Assembly (NCBI GenBank): GCA_014871385.1
Contig: CM026426.1
Span: 76,869,524 to 76,933,523, forward strand
DNA length: 64,000 bases
From: Ceratodon purpureus
Lineage: Eukaryota; Streptophyta; Bryopsida; Pseudoditrichales; Ditrichaceae
Reading direction: 5' to 3'
The notes under the pieces were generated by a model. That model was given only the letters and a program-made list of their open reading frames with translations, had not been told where the DNA came from and made no database searches. Position numbers and translations under genes: made by a program. Every line of letters begins with the position of its first letter. Position 1 is the stretch's first letter. Positions 34,701 through 44,187 of the stretch are shown here, in pieces.

Positions 34701-35219
34701 GGCACTCCTCCGCCTCTCCGTGTACGGCACTCCTCGGCCGTCTCTGCGTCCGTCTGTGCGGACGGCCGCCCAATCCAAGGGCCTTCGACCGCCGCCGGAA
34801 TTGGGCGGCGACGATGCGGCTGTCGCGGCCCGATCGTGGCCGTTGGATCGGAGTTGCCGCGGACGGGCCGACCCCGTGGCCGTCCCTGCGGTCGGCCGTG
34901 GAGACGGCCACAAGATCAGACGCCCGACGTTGGCCGCCCACATCTGACGGCCCGCGATGGCCCAAAACAGCTGCATTGTGGTCGTCGGATCGAAGGACGG
35001 CCGTCTCCGCGGCCGTCCCCGCGATCCGACGGCCGAGATGCGGCGTGGTGGCGGGATCGGCCGATCGTACAGTTGGGAATTTTTTAACTCCCGGAGTCTC
35101 AAAATTATTACCGCGATGTAATTCTCGAGCGTCGGGGACGCCACGTCCGGGACGAGGGACGTCCGGGTCGGACGTCCGGACGTATGGATCCGGGTTGAAC
35201 GTCTATTTTGACAACCCTG
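31707..35219. mobile_element. Non-autonomous hAT element with long foldback arms (3.5 kb)
   Basis: The termini are CAAGGTAGTCACGAACGTCC on the left and CAGGGTTGTCAAAATAGACG (inverted) on the right, flanked by the 8-bp copies TCGATATG/TCGATTTG. Very GC-rich arms (31707-32560 and 34438-35219), full of CGGCCG and GACGTCC words, are inverted relative to each other. The parts containing CAACTCCCCGGAATCTTC match at more than 90% by eye. The centre (32.56-34.43 kb) is AT-rich and non-coding. Arg-rich ORFs in the arms are artefacts of composition. There is no transposase, so it must have moved by a transposase in trans. Confidence 0.85.
33330..34020. repeat. Pyrimidine-rich then purine-rich block in the hAT centre
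   Basis: About 350 bp of T/C-rich DNA is followed by about 340 bp of A/G-rich DNA with AGAATGGAAGAATA-type words, so the two halves are roughly complementary. Similar DNA occupies 4.6-6.1 kb in the Harbinger element. Confidence 0.65.
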
Positions 35220-35227
35220 TCGATTTG
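35220..35227. repeat. Right target-site copy TCGATTTG of the second hAT element
   Basis: Pairs with 31699-31706. The coding frame of the host transposase gene resumes here. Confidence 0.85.
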
Positions 35228-35789
35228 CCAGGAGCGTAAGAGTTCTGCACCCGTTAGCCTATCATGGCTGGAGCGGAAGTGTTTGGTTCACAAAAGAGAA
35301 AAGCCGACGTTCCCATCGGAGCTGAGGAGGAGTCTGATTGCCCAGACAACACAAACTTCTCTCGCTCGAGAAGCCTAAGACGTGCCGTCAAGGCTCGCAC
35401 TATGCAGATGCCCATCATTGTGGAGGACGACTCCGAACATGACAACGAGGGAGAAGGCACACAATCGCCTGCCCAGGAAGTTGAATCCTCCTTACATTCA
35501 CCTGTGAACAAAGCCGGCATTTGCCATGTCAACACGGTTGTAGAAACCAAGGTTGATGTGAAGGAGTGGCACATTTCGAGAGTTTACAAAGCTTCTGCGA
35601 AGTTCTGCTGGGCCCTAAGAGCTGTTACGAAGAAGAAGTGCACTGTGAGAATTGTCAGGGGGCCCAATTGCACTGCTGCACCGACTTGCACCTGGGTTTG
35701 GACTAACATTCGCAGGAATACATCTGAGGACAAAGTTCTTCTTCTGCTCCGATGATATTGAGCGCTGCATGATAAGCTGTTAAAGGAAT

Positions 35790-36588
35790 ATTTTTCTTAC
35801 TCCTTCAAAAATGAATACTGTCCTAAAACTCTCTGAAATTCTACAAAAAATTCTGTACTGCCCCTGAAACTGCCCTTGAAACCGCCCATAATCCTAGTCC
35901 TAGATCTGAAATTGCCAACTTAGATCTACTCAAATCCTGGTGGTATTTTCCAAGATCTTATACATTTTTCTACTTTCCTTAGTCTGATCTTCAATACCCA
36001 TTCATTTAAACACCAGATCTACTGGACCCACCAGGTGAATTCACTAACTTGGTCCCTCAAGCACTCATAATTGCAATTACAAACATTTACACCCAATGTA
36101 ATCAATTCCTTCCCTTTACTCACTGTAATTCCGTACATGCTTCTGCTCCCTACTGATATCACTATCTGGACCCCCCAAGGTCCTGAAAACTGCTCTAACA
36201 GCATCTCTCTACAGTCCTACAACATGTCCTACACACAAACTACCATCTGAGAGCTCTGAACTGAGAGGGAGAGAGAGAGAATGAGCTTCGCAGCCCCCTC
36301 TCCCACAACCCCATCCAAAACCCTAGCCGCCACCCCCAAAACCCTAACTGCCAACAGTTTTCATCCGACTACCAGACTTCATCCAACCACTAGATTTCAT
36401 CCATCCGACAGGTTTTCATCCATCTGGCAATTTTCATCCAAAATTCGGCAGATTTCATCCAACAGAGTCACTACAGGGCAGGACAGTAACTTAACAGATT
36501 ACTGCCCCCCCAGTAACTGCAGTTTTACTGCTCCTCTACAAATTTACTGCCCCTCTATTCTACTACCTTAAATCCCCGGTTAACATTA
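35790..36588 (-). mobile_element. LTR-like segment of a minus-strand retroelement
   Basis: On the minus strand, a polypurine-like AAAAGGGGGATAA immediately precedes TGTTAACCGGGGAT at 36588, the usual arrangement at the start of a 3' LTR. The segment contains a CTCTCTCTCTCCCTCTCAG-type leader (about 36270) and GGATGAAA-type repeats. The left boundary was not found. The TGTTAACCGG start recurs, in the other orientation, at 44108. Confidence 0.5.
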
Positions 36589-37138
36589 TCCCCCTTTTAG
36601 TCTGCATCTGCCCTGAGATGCTCGGTTTTAAGTTTTATGGGGTTAACCAACAAAAACTAAGGTATCAAAAAATCAAAAAAGAAGTCCTACTGGTCCTACC
36701 AGTAATCTGGCCTACCTCTACTATCTAGTTACTAACTTGTCCCCGCCCCTTCTACTGTTGATGGTGGTCCCCCTGGTGCTGCCTCTGGTCCTGGCGGTGC
36801 TGGTACTGGTGGTACTGCGGGAGCAGTACCCGCTGGTCCATCACCTGACTGAGATCCAATACCAGAAGTGGTCCCTAGGCCACTACTGGAAGCCCCCCAG
36901 TATCCACAGACTGCCTCCCATCGGGCATATCCTGGTCCCCCTCCTCCTAGTCATCCTGAGACCAGTACACAAAAGATGGGTAAGTCTCAGCAAACCTCAT
37001 CAAATACCTGGAGTACCTGGCCTGGTCCTCTGAGTAGGCCTGAATCTGGTCTAGAACCTACTTCTCGAAGGTAGACAGCAGATGCCTGGTCAACCCCCTA
37101 GAAGCCTAAGTAGAACTGGCCTCAGCCAACTCTACCCT
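36589..37138. other. Non-coding remainder of the minus-strand retroelement
   Basis: CCTGGT-rich sequence continues the composition of the neighbouring Gag-like ORF, but no supported reading frame was found. Confidence 0.4.
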
Positions 37139-38450
37139 CTACCTGAGCTGCTGGTTCTCCCTGGCCAGCTGATCAAAGTCCCTGAACCTGGCACTGGTCT
37201 TGGCCTCCAACTCCAATCTCCTCGCCCTAACTGCCTCTGCCTGGACCCCCTGATCCACCCAAGTCTGCCTCTCCCTGTCCTGGTGCTGCTGGAGTACTAT
37301 CAGCTGGTGTTGAGATTGCTGCAGCTGGTAAGTCAACTGCCGAATCTTCTCCTCCTCGACCTGTCTGGTGGTCAACAACACTTGGTAAGTCGGTCCAGAC
37401 GTGTCCTCCTGCCCTTGTAACATCTGCGCCCGAGATGCCTGGGCCAATGCCACCTTCAACTGATGGACCAACGGGTCCACCTCCTTGGTGACATCCTCTT
37501 GGTCCCCCATCCTTGCTGGTCCTAGCTGAATCCTGGTCCCTACCGCGCCTGTGGAAAAATCCACAACTGGCTCATCCTGGTGATCCATGGGATCCTGCTC
37601 TTGTACCTGGTCCTCCACATCCTGATCCTGGTGCTGCTTCTGAGGCTGGTCCTGAGGCTGGTCCTGGTGCTCGTCCTCTGAAACTCGCTGCTGCCTGGTG
37701 GGTGTCGATACTAACACCAACTCTGGGCTACTAGAGATCAGTACTGGACTGCTCACCTGGCCCCTCATCTTCCTGCCATGATGTCCTCCTGCTCCTCCTG
37801 GTGTGGTGACACCTCTCACACCCTCTTCCAAGGAATCTGGGCTGGTCACCGATATCTGGGGTTGTTCCCCATCCTCCTCAGCCTTTTGATCCTGCCCGTC
37901 TGCTGCCCTGGTCCTGGAGATGCCACGGCCTTCCTCTTGCCCTTGTTTTGCCCAGGTGAAGATGAAGACTGGCGCTCCACTAAAGTGGCCTGGTCCTCCT
38001 CTTGCCTGGTCAGCTGAGTCTCAAACCCCTCTCCACTGGCCACATCTGGGGGTAGCAGTCCTGCTGGTCAATCTGGTGTCACATCTGGTGGTCCAGCACT
38101 GTCATCCTCCTCCTCACTGGAGCTCACCTGGGGGGCTGGATCCACATACTCCTCATCATTAGGGAACCAGTTTCAGAGCAGTGCATCCATCAACTCTGCC
38201 CCCTTGATCTCTCTGGTCGGGCTGGTGTGAATCCGAATAAGTAGCCTCCTCAAGCTGGAAAGTATAAGGGGGGCTCAATTGTGGTCTCCCTTTCTCACAG
38301 CCTGGCACAAGTTTTCCAATAGCTCATTGCTGGCATACTGGGACGTCTTCTTCACACACATGATCTCCACGAGTGCCTTGACCCGTTCCTGGTGCTGTAA
38401 AGATTGAAGGACCACATTCGCATACAGTCGACCCGTATGAACAAAGGGGT
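37139..38450 (-). pseudogene. Gag-like ORF of a degraded retroelement
   Basis: Two minus frames join near 37850. The upstream part reads helical KALVEIMCVKKTSQYASNEL and LMDALL with several stops. The downstream part is Gln/Glu-rich (DQPQDQPQKQHQDQD) and ends in a coiled-coil-like segment (QLTYQLQQSQHQLIVLQQHQ). No zinc knuckle, protease or polymerase was recognised. The position between an LTR-like segment on the left and non-coding DNA on the right supports a retroelement, but the Gag assignment rests mainly on composition and context. Confidence 0.45.
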
Positions 38451-38950
38451 GTCACAACTCGAAAAAGGGAATAGGGCGGCTACATGTCAGATCTGAACTT
38501 CCACTGTAAAAATAGGCGAAAGGTAAGTAACCCAAAATTTTAGGATTTCAAATTTCAAATCTCGGATCCAAATATTTAGGATCTTAGAAATTTGAATTTT
38601 GAATTAGGGGACCTCAATTTGGGACCTCGATTTGGGACCTCGGTCGACTCTGCGAACTTCGTTTTAAGGATCTCGGACGGCTGTGGGACGTCGTATTGGG
38701 GACGTCAGTTGACGCTTGGGACCTGGACTTGAGGTTGGCACATGTCAAAATAGACTAGTAATTTTGAGTTGCTGAGTGCATTTGGGTAGAAGGAAAACTC
38801 TGTTTTAAGTACTGTCAGCACTGTTACCAGCAGTGTAAGTCTGTAATTACTGGACTGGATTTCCTAAAAGTCAATACAGTTTGAAAAAGGGTATAGGAAC
38901 TAATTAGGGGCAATTTTGTAGAACTGCCTTAATTTGTTTCTAGTTGTTCA
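38451..38950. other. Non-coding junction between two retroelements
   Basis: It contains short GGGACCTC repeats (about 38605-38735) and an A-run at 38949-38964. It is not coding and may hold remnants of the 5' LTRs of both neighbours. Confidence 0.4.
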
Positions 38951-39141
38951 AAAAAAAAAAAAAAAGTGTCTATAAACACTAATTAGATCACACAGCCGAC
39001 TGCTGGGTCGATGAATGCTAAAGTGGCAGGGACTAAAAGAACGTAAGGGAAGGAGTCGAGTATTGGTAGCTGACTGATAGGAGGAGGACAAGCAGAGCCG
39101 ACCACAGCAGGCAGAGAGTAACAGCCGCCAAGACTTGGAAG

Positions 39142-39245
39142 AACACACAGCCGAGTGAACACAGCCAACTGAACGCAGCCGACTGAACGCAACCGACTGA
39201 ACGTAGGTGACTGAATGCAGCCGATTGCACGCAGCCAACTGATTA
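39142..39245. repeat. Tandem repeat CACAGCCGACTGAACG
   Basis: About seven imperfect 15-17-bp units with CAGCCGACTGAACG as the best-conserved core lie in the leader region of the plus-strand retroelement. Confidence 0.8.
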
Positions 39246-39551
39246 CAACAACATCGTCAGTACCAGCCGTTCACACCCATGGAGGAAGGTGACTCAAACG
39301 ATTTGCAAGCTGAGAGACAAGCTATGGAGAGGTACAAACGGTGGATGCAGCTTGAGGAGCAGACAGCAGAGCCGACTTCACCTGAGGTACGCACCCGACT
39401 TAGCTCACATGGCAGTGCAGCTTAGCAGGAGGGGGAACTTCTTGACATGGAGGTCAAAAATGCCATTTCATTATCAGACAGAGGACAAAGGAGAGCCGAT
39501 TTGAAGAGGTAAGGCAGTACAAAAAAGGGGATAGACTGAATAGTCATCCTG

Positions 39552-39910
39552 ATGAAGCCAACATCCCCTGGAGATATCAGGACAAGGGAAGGAGTGCGTC
39601 ATTCAAAGGGGATTTCTCCACTGCAGTGGATGACTACAGTACCTTCACCAAAAAAGGACGCCAGACGCAGCAAACCTTTGCAGAGCCGACGCTGTGTCCA
39701 AGTCAAGCTACTGGCAGAGCTAACTCAGGAGCACAGCCGATGCAGTGGCCAAGTCGAGCTACTGGCAGAGTCGACTTTGAGGCAGAGCCGACCCAGTGGC
39801 CAAGTCGAGATGTTGGCAGAGCCGACTTTGAGGTCGAGCCAACCCAGTGGCCTAGTCGGGATATTGGCAGAGCCGACGTGGAAACAGAGCCGACTCAGTT
39901 ACGTAGCTGA
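39552..39910 (+). repeat. Leader ORF region with repeated AGCCGACT units
   Basis: Overlapping frames read repeated peptides such as EPTQWPSRDVGRADFE because of a roughly 54-bp repeat containing GCCGACC, CAGTGGCCAAGTCGAG and TTGGCAGAGCCGACTTTGAG. About three to four units are present. This could be the start of Gag or a non-coding leader. Confidence 0.5.
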
Positions 39911-41039
39911 TCAAAATCTTTGGTGCGCGTGCTGACAACTCCAGAGACATTGCTAGCTATATTTCCGAATTTGAGGCAAAAGTTGGAGGAAACGAAGAGT
40001 CGATCAGTTCAGAAGCAGCATTTTACTAACTACACTGAAGGTGGCCCTAGTAAGAATGTTCACTTCTTAGACGAGTTTAGACTTCAGGCTGAGTGGGAAC
40101 AAGAAGAAGAGGACCGAAGGGCAGTTGAACATTCAAAAACGACCTGTTAGGTAAGCGAGAGTGGGCCAGACAATAGCAAACTGCACCGTCGGGAGTAGCA
40201 TCGTCTCCGCAGTGGCCGGTGGAGCAACACCCGACACTACTGGAGACTCAGTTCAATCGTCGTGTTCGAGAGGCAGCACAGCAGTTGGCAGTTCAGCAGT
40301 TGGCAGCGCAGCAGTTGGCAACACAGCAGATAGCAACAGAGCAGTTGGCTGTACAACACAGGGAACAATAACAGCTTGAACGGGAGAAGAAGCAACTTGC
40401 ACAAGTGCAGGACCTGCGGAAGGAACAACAAAGGAGGCAAGAGCAGGGGCAGACTGAGGGGATCATTACAAGGCCCCCGTGTCTATTTACTCCTGCACCA
40501 GAGATATCGGTGGACAGGAGCACATCTGGACCACTTCCTGCAGCGACTTCCTCGATCGCACATCGGCTTCCAGGATACGTGGATCATCTTACAGGCAATG
40601 TATACCAGTCTACGCACCTGACTTAGTTAGCAGGATATCCCTAGGAATCAGTAGAGTTGACCTTTAGAGCTGCAGTTCCTGGAACTACCCACGTGGGCCG
40701 GCCTACAGTCACGCCACTGTTCGCCGCACCTCTCGGCTATAGTACCACCGTAGTTTCCGAAGGTTCACACGTTGCGCCATCTGTTCCGCACATCCGGGCG
40801 CATTATCCAGTGACACCAGTGGTGCATCCTTCGGTATTACCAGTCGGGCGCACACCCGACTTCAGATCAGCTCTTCCACAGCCACCTATCAGCACACAGC
40901 AAAAACAGTTACCGTACAGAGCCTACATGGAGGGATGTGATCCTAATGCACATCTCAGGTATTTTGACAAGTGCGCCTGGTTCAATGGTGAGACCGATGA
41001 AACGGTCACCATCGCACTATTTGGAACCACCCTAATAGA

Positions 41040-41294
41040 TGACCATATTCGTTATTTTGAGACAATTCCAGAACTTTGAGACTTATTGCCTACAATTTCA
41101 GCAATTGTTTTTAGACAATTTGAACTTTTTTTTGACTTTCTAATTATAGATTATCCTCGACTCGAGGATAATCTTCCCATATATAGTCAAAAAGTTTTTG
41201 ACAAATATAGAATCAATCAAGAAATCAATGAAAAAGCTATAGTCAAGCATTAAATTGAGACTTTGAAAAGTCTCGATATAACGAATATGGTGTT
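41040..41294. mobile_element. MITE copy B (255 bp), inserted in gag
   Basis: The ends TGACCATATTCGTTATTTTG and (inverted) AACACCATATTCGTTATATC flank an AT-rich core. The flanks ATAGA (41035-41039) and ATAGA (41295-41299) form a 5-bp duplication, and the gag frame resumes cleanly on the far side (KAQCWFDDW). It shares about 85-90% identity by eye with copy A at 29588-29840. Confidence 0.88.
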
Positions 41295-43206
41295 ATAGAC
41301 AAGGCCCAGTGCTGGTTTGATGATTGGCTGGACCATCATCCATACGGAACTTGGGAGGAGGCTAAGGCGGCGTTTAAGTTGCGGTACAGAGAACAAGACT
41401 CAGATGAGCAGGTGTACATGACGCTGCGGACTTTCAAACAGGGTGAAGGGGAGAAAGTCCTGGACTATTACGAGCGCTTCATGAAACTGGTCAAGTGTCT
41501 TCAAATTGAGGTGGGTGAAGGATTTAAATTGACGTATTTCAGGGCAGGACTGTTGGATTACTTGAAGGTGACGACCAGCAGTTCTATAGCTAACACCTTG
41601 ATGGAACTGAAGGAGTTAGCACGACGCTGCAAGACCAACTGTACAGATGCTTCAGGGAAGAACCTGTACTTTCAGCCTAAGAGGATAGAGCCGACCAATA
41701 GCCGGTCTACTACCACGCCAGTCCCGACAATCGGAGCCGACACTACCAACCGGATATTTTGCATAGTGTGCAAGAAATTTGGACATGAGGATGGGTACTG
41801 CTTCTTCAATCCAACCAACCCCAACAATAGACTTCCCCGACCAGAAGACAAACCGACGGTGGGAGTCAACGCCGTCTCCGCTCATGATCAGGCCAGCAGC
41901 TCTAGGAAGCTTGTCAATACCCGACCTGGGGGATATTAGAATGGCGGTTCTAGCAGAAATGATGCCTGCTACCTTTGTTTGGGCACTGGTCATCAAATGC
42001 GTAACTGTCCATTACGATTGAAGTTTCAGAAGTTGTTGGCCTCCAAAAAACACTGTACTCATACTGTGGGTGTCAATAGTGTGGAGTTGCAGGAGCTAGA
42101 GGTTCCGGAGGTGGCAGTTACACTGACCGGAGCAGCCAAGGTGAAGGCTGGTCTACCCTCAAAAGATTAGGAAGTTAACGGGCCGGAACCAAGACAGCCT
42201 AAAACTAAGGCTGATTGGGAGAAGGAGAGTGTTCGGAAGGAGTTCATTTCATTCTCAGCAGAGCTAAACAGGGAGAATGAGCTGGCTTGTCAAGGTGAGG
42301 AGGAAAAGCGGAAGTCAACCAGGGCCGACTTTGCAGCCAGTGCTCCTGCAGGACCAATTTTGAATGATGATTGGGATGGTTTTCCCGACCCTGACTGCTT
42401 ACAGGACATTGCAGAGGAGGCGCTTGTAGCAACAACGGACGATCGTGCCCAACCTCAAACTTTGGTCCAGACAGTCAGCCGCCACATTCTGGGAACACCA
42501 ATTACTGTGTCATTAGCAAAATTGCTAGCAATGGCTCCTAACCTTTCACGGTACCTGAAGGCTCAAGTGTTCCCAGACCGTGCCAGCGACCTGACTGGGT
42601 CTGTAGACTTGGTCGAGCCGCCTCAACGAGCTGACCTTACAAAGCCGACTGCCAATCATATTTCACCAACTTTCTCCAGTGATATAGCAGTTGTGGGAGC
42701 TGTGGATATTGATCGATGTCTTCCCATGATTTCTGTACACGTGGGGAATTTGACCTTGGAGAACGTACTGCTCGATGTCGGCTCCGGAGTCAACTTGATT
42801 ACAGAAGGGGAGCGGATACGCCTTGGTCTGAAGGCCCCATCTCCAGCCCCTTATGACCTTTGCATGGCTGATGAGGCAGTTGTCGAGCCAGTTGGATTAA
42901 TTTGGAATGTAAGAATCCACATTCATGGTATTCCTTACAACATCAGTCTCACTGTTATTCGCAACCAGGAGGTAAATGAGGCTTACAGTATGCTGCTAGG
43001 CCGACCTTGGCTGGTAGATGCTAAAGTGACTCATGACTGGGGTAACCAGTTGGTGACCATTCGAGGGCCTAGTGCAGTCAGGACCATTCCCATTAATTAG
43101 GAAATGCGGCCATCCCCAAAGCTGCCTGAAGTGCTGGTTTGTTACAACCTTGTCGAAGAACGGACGGACAAAGACAAAGATTACCACACTTTAGAGTTCA
43201 TGAACC

Positions 43207-43385
43207 TTGTACGAGCCGACTTTGGTAGCGCCGACTTTCACGGAGCCGACTTTGGCAAAGCCCACTTTGCTAGAGCTGACGTCATCACAACCGACTTCAA
43301 CAGAGCCGACTTTGACGGAGCCGACTCTCGGAGCACAGAATTCAGGGGAGTCAACTCTGGACCAGCCAACTTTGGGGAAGTCAGT
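43207..43385 (+). repeat. Eleven pentapeptide repeats A(D/N)FxX in the retroelement polyprotein
   Basis: Reading by five: RADFG SADFH GADFG, then KAHFA RADVI TTDFN, then RADFD GADSR STEFR, then GVNSG PANFG. This is the A(D/N)LXX-type period of pentapeptide-repeat proteins with Phe at the centre. At DNA level it is a degenerate 15-bp repeat of GCCGACTTTGGCAGA type. Confidence 0.8.
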
Positions 43386-44187
43386 TCTGGACAAGCTCTG
43401 CAGACCCATTCCATGGAGTACCAGGTACCGATACAGGCATTAGATGACGCCATTGGATTTGAGGAGCACATCTTTGATGCAAGGACAACTTCACACTCAG
43501 CAGAGGGCTCTCCAAACATTGGTCGACACTGTCGACGGTTGATTCAGCATGGCCAACAGATCCGTCCGCCAAAATTTCTCTCAGCTACAACCAGGAAGCG
43601 ACTTACGAGGCTAACTGGAGATGAAGAGTTGAAGAGTTACGACATCCAGCCACTAGAGCATGTCCACACTGTTCTAGACAATCGAGTCTCATTTGAAGAA
43701 AGTAGTTCCCTCAGCTGCTTTTGCGAGCCTACTTCCTTGCATAGCCGACTGCTAGAGCCTTCTTCAAGAGGCTCTCAGGCTGATCATCAGAGCTGCACTT
43801 TATTTGATTCCGCAGGTTCACCAAGGTTGGCAGATGATGAGTTACAGAGGCCTGACCCGACTTTTACACAGCCGACTGTCTCCAATTTCAGCCCCAACCG
43901 AGGCCCAGCCGACTTCGCACCAGCCGACTGCCTAACTTCACACCCGACTACTTCAACTGTGTCTTTTAGTTTTGTAGTTTCTTTGGGGCTCGCCTTTTTT
44001 GACAGTTTGATTAGCTTAGACTTTTTCTCTAGGCTGGTTCTCATTTTTCCTCTCTTTTCTTCTGTACCTCCCGTTCTGGGGACAGAACTATCGAAAAAAG
44101 GAGATAATGTTAACCGGAGATTCCCCAATCTCCCTTTCCTTTAGTTCCCCTCAGTCTCTTTTCATCCTTCATCCTTACCTTCGACAG

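Larger units (their letters stand above)
28955..35780 (+). pseudogene. DDE (MULE-like) transposase gene, split by a MITE and a hAT insertion
   Basis: From ATG 28955 the + frame can be followed through many nonsense codons, a MITE (29588-29840) and a hAT element (31707-35219), with the frame kept across both insertions. The catalytic region reads VYDATYCRVMTIATCDMQ (first acid, about 30800), then FKEFMADNAHGN (second, about 30960), then GLCLFHWTQ and an aromatic helix (ALRAWWASIE). A possible intron starts near 31317, and coding resumes at about 31430 (NLAERIYNKWLQDSG). After the hAT element a basic, acidic-patched C-terminus follows (FGSQKRKADVPIG, then CTVRIVRGPNC), ending near 35780 after a frameshift. 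The D-D-(C-x2-H-like)-E layout suggests a MULE-like enzyme. At least ten stops fit single C-to-T or G-to-A changes. Confidence 0.75.
40270..44144 (+). pseudogene. Gag-protease polyprotein with C-terminal pentapeptide repeats
   Basis: The N-terminus has a 15-bp repeat encoding QQLAA/QQLAT units (40271-40345) and a charged coiled coil. Capsid-like helices follow (PYRAYMEGCDPNAHLRYF, then the MITE, then YERFMKLVKCLQIEV). Next are two zinc-knuckle-like motifs (CIVCKKFGHEDGYC at about 41761, CYLCLGTGHQMRNC at about 41970) and a retropepsin-like domain (LLDVGSGVNLI at about 42768, LLGRPWLVDAKVTHDWG at about 42992). The same frame continues after 43100 into a pentapeptide-repeat block and ends in a hydrophobic segment at 44144. 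From 41300 on, one frame holds apart from TAG codons at 41937, 42168 and 43098; further stops lie upstream. The protease has DVGSG rather than the usual D-S/T-G. Confidence 0.78.
38980..44175 (+). mobile_element. Non-autonomous Gag-protease-only LTR retroelement (Ty3-like)
   Basis: It encodes Gag and an aspartic protease but no reverse transcriptase, RNase H or integrase is visible. A polypurine-like AAAAAAGGAGATAA at about 44094 is followed by TGTTAACCGGAGAT, a probable 3' LTR start, with only about 70 bp before the next gene, so the LTR is truncated. No 5' LTR was found. The whole element is rich in GCCGACT, and an MITE (41040-41294) is inserted in gag. Elements of this type depend on polymerase from relatives. 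Confidence 0.7.

Noticed and set aside
36737-37033. Leu/Val/Pro-rich ORF on +
   Set aside because: It is a CCTGGT-rich antisense reading of the degraded minus-strand Gag-like region.
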